Source: Promethearchaeota archaeon
Lineage (GTDB): Archaea; Asgardarchaeota; Lokiarchaeia; Sigynarchaeales; SOKP01
Direction: 5' to 3'
Length of the DNA: 7,620 bases
Assembly (NCBI GenBank): GCA_014729315.1
Contig: WJKD01000143.1
Location: 1-7,620, forward strand
Of this stretch, positions 5,364 through 7,620 are shown in pieces; position 1 is the stretch's first letter, and each line of letters begins with the position of its first letter. A model generated the notes under the pieces. It did not search any database, was not told where the DNA came from, and was given only the letters and a program-made list of their open reading frames with translations. The translations under genes were made by a program, and so were the position numbers.

Positions 5364-7620
5364 TTACTTATACAAATCTGCAGAGGGTTCTTTTATATTT
5401 CTTGACTCTGTAATTTGCTTCGCAAGTTTCTCGTATCTTTCAACGAGGTCTTTTGGAAGCGTGGACCTTATTCTTGATAAGGCGTGTTTAAAATGTTTCT
5501 CTTCAATTTTATCTAAATCGTTTAATTTTTCCCTGATCGCTTGCATACCAGCCTCTCTACAAAGATTTTCCAAATCTGCTCCACTAAACCCGTCCGTAGC
5601 TTGAGCAATTCTGTCGAGCTTAATATCTTCAGTTAATGGCATGTTTCTGGTATGAACTTTAAGTATTTCCAAACGGGATTCTAAATCTGGAGCAGTTACA
5701 TATAAGAGCCGATCAAATCTTCCTGGTCTTAATAACGCAGGATCGACCATATCCGGTCTATTTGTACTTGCGATAACGATGATACCCTTTCTATTTTCGA
5801 TACCATCCATTTCTACAAGTATTTGGTTTACAATTGAATCGTATATATGCGAACCTTGATGGGAACCTCTCCCAGAACTTATTGCGTCAATTTCATCAAA
5901 ATAAATAATTGAAGGTGCTGATTGTCTCGCTTTTCTGAATATTTCTCTAAGAGTTCTCTCGCTCTCTCCGACCCATTTTGAATATATCTCGGGACCCTTA
6001 ATCGTAATGAAGTTGGATTCACTCTCCGTTGCAACAGCCTTCGCAAGAAGCGTTTTTCCGCAACCAGGAGGTCCAAAAAGTAAAACGCCGTTTAACGGAC
6101 GGATCCCGGCTTTTTTGAATATTTTTGGATATTTTAACGGCCATTCCACCGCCTCTTTAAGTTCCTGCTTTATATCGTTCAATCCTCCAATCTCGTTCCA
6201 TTTAACATTAGGGATTTCAATCATAACCTCCCTCATTGCACTAGGTTCGACCATATTTATGGCGTGATTAAAATCTTCGTCATTAATGTTTAATTCTTGA
6301 ATAATATTGCTGGGAATAGGTTCGTCTAAATTTATTTTAGGAAGAATTCTACGCAACGCATGCATTGCCGCTTCTCGACAAACAGCCATAATGTCGGCGC
6401 CGACAAACCCATGCGTTATTTCAGCATAGCGCGTTAAATTAACGTTATTTTCAAGGGGCATCCCTCTGGTATGAATTTGAAATATTTCTTTTCTACCTTT
6501 GATATTTGGAACGCCAAACTCTATTTCTCGATCAAATCGACCTGGTCGCCTTAAAGCCTCGTCAATCGAATTTAAACGATTCGTAGCTCCAATACAAATA
6601 ACTTCGCCTCTTCCTCTCAAACCGTCAAGGAGTGAAAGTAACTGCGAAACTACTCGTCTTTCTACTTCTCCCGTTACATCTTGCCTTTTTGGGGCTATTG
6701 AATCGATTTCGTCAATAAATATAATTGAAGGTGCGTTATCTTCTGCTTCTCTAAATAAGTCTCTTAATCTCTCTTCACTCGCACCGTAGAATTTGCTCAT
6801 GACTTCTGGACCGTTAATACTAATGAAATACGCGTTTGATTCTTGGGACACTGCCTTGACCATAAGCGTTTTACCAGTTCCCGATGGGCCGTAAAACAAT
6901 ACTCCTTTTGGAGGATCAATATTAAGGCGATGAAATAGTTCGGGATGTTTCAGTGGTAATTCAACCATTTCTCTGATTCTCTGTATCTCATCACTTAAAC
7001 CCCCCACATCGTCGTATGTAACTACCTCTCCAGATACATTGAGCACGGCGACCCTTTTATTCACTCTAATTTCTGTATTTCTAGAAATTCTTACGACTTT
7101 TCCTGAGGGTTTTGTATTTTCAACAATTAGTCGCAAGCTACCGATTGTTGGTCTCTTCGAACCGCCTTTCATAAAGGGAAGCATCTTCATAATTTCGCTC
7201 ATAGGATTGTCGACATCACTTTTTTGGACAAAACTACCTAAAACATCGACGATATCCCCGATAACAACTGGTTTGTCTATTAACTTTCCTTTTATCGCTT
7301 CTGCTTGCCTTTTTATATCGATATTAGGTCTCGTGGGAGTTAAAATCACTTCTTCAGCAGAGTATACTTCAGCAAGTTTAATACTCACGAATTCCCCGAT
7401 CGTAGCTCCCGCGTTGAGCCTTTGTATCCCGTCTAATCTTATCGTTCCTTTACCTTTATCAGCGACGCTTGAAACCACAATTCCAGTTGTCTTCTTTTTT
7501 CCTCGAATCTCGATGATATCACCTGTTTGAAGTCCAAGCTTTTTTACTTCTTCTTGGTCAATGTAGCACAGACTTCGACCACTTCTATTTTTTTCTAATC
7601 TTTCGATTCTTAAGTTTATC
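5364..7620 (-). CDS. cdc48: Cdc48/p97/VAT-type AAA+ ATPase (5' end outside window)
   Basis: This double-ring unfoldase extracts and unfolds proteins for the proteasome. The frame stays open to the window edge: codons from 7619 down encode [15 protein letters not shown] and onward, matching the start of the VAT N-domain, so only a few residues are missing and the GTG at 7478 is internal. Counting from the first visible codon (751 residues): N-domain about 1-185; D1 with Walker A GPSGTGKT (244-251), Walker B acids Asp303/Glu304, pore loop Lys276-Phe277-Tyr278, arginine fingers Arg361/Arg364; D2 with Walker A GPPGCGKT (516-523), Asp575/Glu576, pore loop Lys548-Trp549-Val550, arginines Arg634/Arg637. 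The aromatic D1 pore loop is archaeal in style; the D2 Cys in Walker A is also found in eukaryotic p97. D1 Walker A has Ser in place of the common second Pro. The C-terminus DLYK fits the HbYX proteasome-docking motif. Both rings appear active. Confidence 0.97.
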   Translation of the reverse strand, partial: INLRIERLEKNRSGRSLCYIDQEEVKKLGLQTGDIIEIRGKKKTTGIVVSSVADKGKGTIRLDGIQRLNAGATIGEFVSIKLAEVYSAEEVILTPTRPNIDIKRQAEAIKGKLIDKPVVIGDIVDVLGSFVQKSDVDNPMSEIMKMLPFMKGGSKRPTIGSLRLIVENTKPSGKVVRISRNTEIRVNKRVAVLNVSGEVVTYDDVGGLSDEIQRIREMVELPLKHPELFHRLNIDPPKGVLFYGPSGTGKTLMVKAVSQESNAYFISINGPEVMSKFYGASEERLRDLFREAEDNAPSIIFIDEIDSIAPKRQDVTGEVERRVVSQLLSLLDGLRGRGEVICIGATNRLNSIDEALRRPGRFDREIEFGVPNIKGRKEIFQIHTRGMPLENNVNLTRYAEITHGFVGADIMAVCREAAMHALRRILPKINLDEPIPSNIIQELNINDEDFNHAINMVEPSAMREVMIEIPNVKWNEIGGLNDIKQELKEAVEWPLKYPKIFKKAGIRPLNGVLLFGPPGCGKTLLAKAVATESESNFITIKGPEIYSKWVGESERTLREIFRKARQSAPSIIYFDEIDAISSGRGSHQGSHIYDSIVNQILVEMDGIENRKGIIVIASTNRPDMVDPALLRPGRFDRLLYVTAPDLESRLEILKVHTRNMPLTEDIKLDRIAQATDGFSGADLENLCREAGMQAIREKLNDLDKIEEKHFKHALSRIRSTLPKDLVERYEKLAKQITESRNIKEPSADLYK

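Noticed and set aside
7039..7530. Open frame of 163 codons on the + strand with hydrophobic stretches
   Set aside because: It lies wholly antisense to the Cdc48 N-domain, which is clearly real by motif. The hydrophobic residues are the complement of the Lys/Glu-rich coding strand.
2725..7620. Three - strand genes as one operon
   Set aside because: The gaps are 153 and 137 bases, each with a T-tract right at the upstream gene's end and a TATA-like box before the next gene.
1..7620. tRNA, rRNA, box C/D RNA, CRISPR or insertion-sequence signatures
   Set aside because: The intergenic regions are short and A/T-rich, with no cloverleaf-like G/C content, no paired C and D boxes, no spaced direct repeats and no transposase motifs.

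Overview
The window looks like chromosome from an Asgard archaeon (Promethearchaeota, Lokiarchaeia-like). This is inferred from gene content, not from a marker phylogeny. It combines an uninterrupted Rab-like small GTPase gene, a double-ring Cdc48/VAT AAA+ ATPase, AT-rich intergenic regions with archaeal-type TATA boxes, T-rich ends just after stop codons, and at least one Shine-Dalgarno leader. No introns, mobile elements, CRISPR arrays, tRNAs or rRNAs were seen. The longest gap between genes is 178 bases.

Left part, + strand (1-2647): a 197-residue protein resembling the V4R (4-vinyl reductase/hydrocarbon-binding) domain family, which shares its fold with the TRAPP subunit Bet3. It is followed by a 182-residue Rab/Ras-like GTPase with all five G motifs, then a class I/II PLP-dependent aminotransferase. 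Each has its own AT-rich upstream region, so they are probably separate transcripts.

Right part, - strand (2725-7620): an M20 zinc amidohydrolase (ArgE/DapE type) converging on the aminotransferase, an M24 (creatinase/Xaa-Pro peptidase fold) protein with several non-standard active-site positions, and a Cdc48/VAT unfoldase. The Cdc48 reading frame is still open at the right edge, so its first few codons lie outside. The M24 and Cdc48 genes each end directly at a T-rich tract on the coding strand.

Functionally the window mixes amino-acid or peptide metabolism (aminotransferase, M20 and M24 enzymes), protein quality control (Cdc48 with a C-terminal HbYX proteasome-docking tail) and eukaryote-like signalling parts (GTPase beside a V4R/TRAPP-fold protein). 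The points most worth following are that last pair and the altered M24 active site. I see no clear sign of a wholly new multi-gene system.
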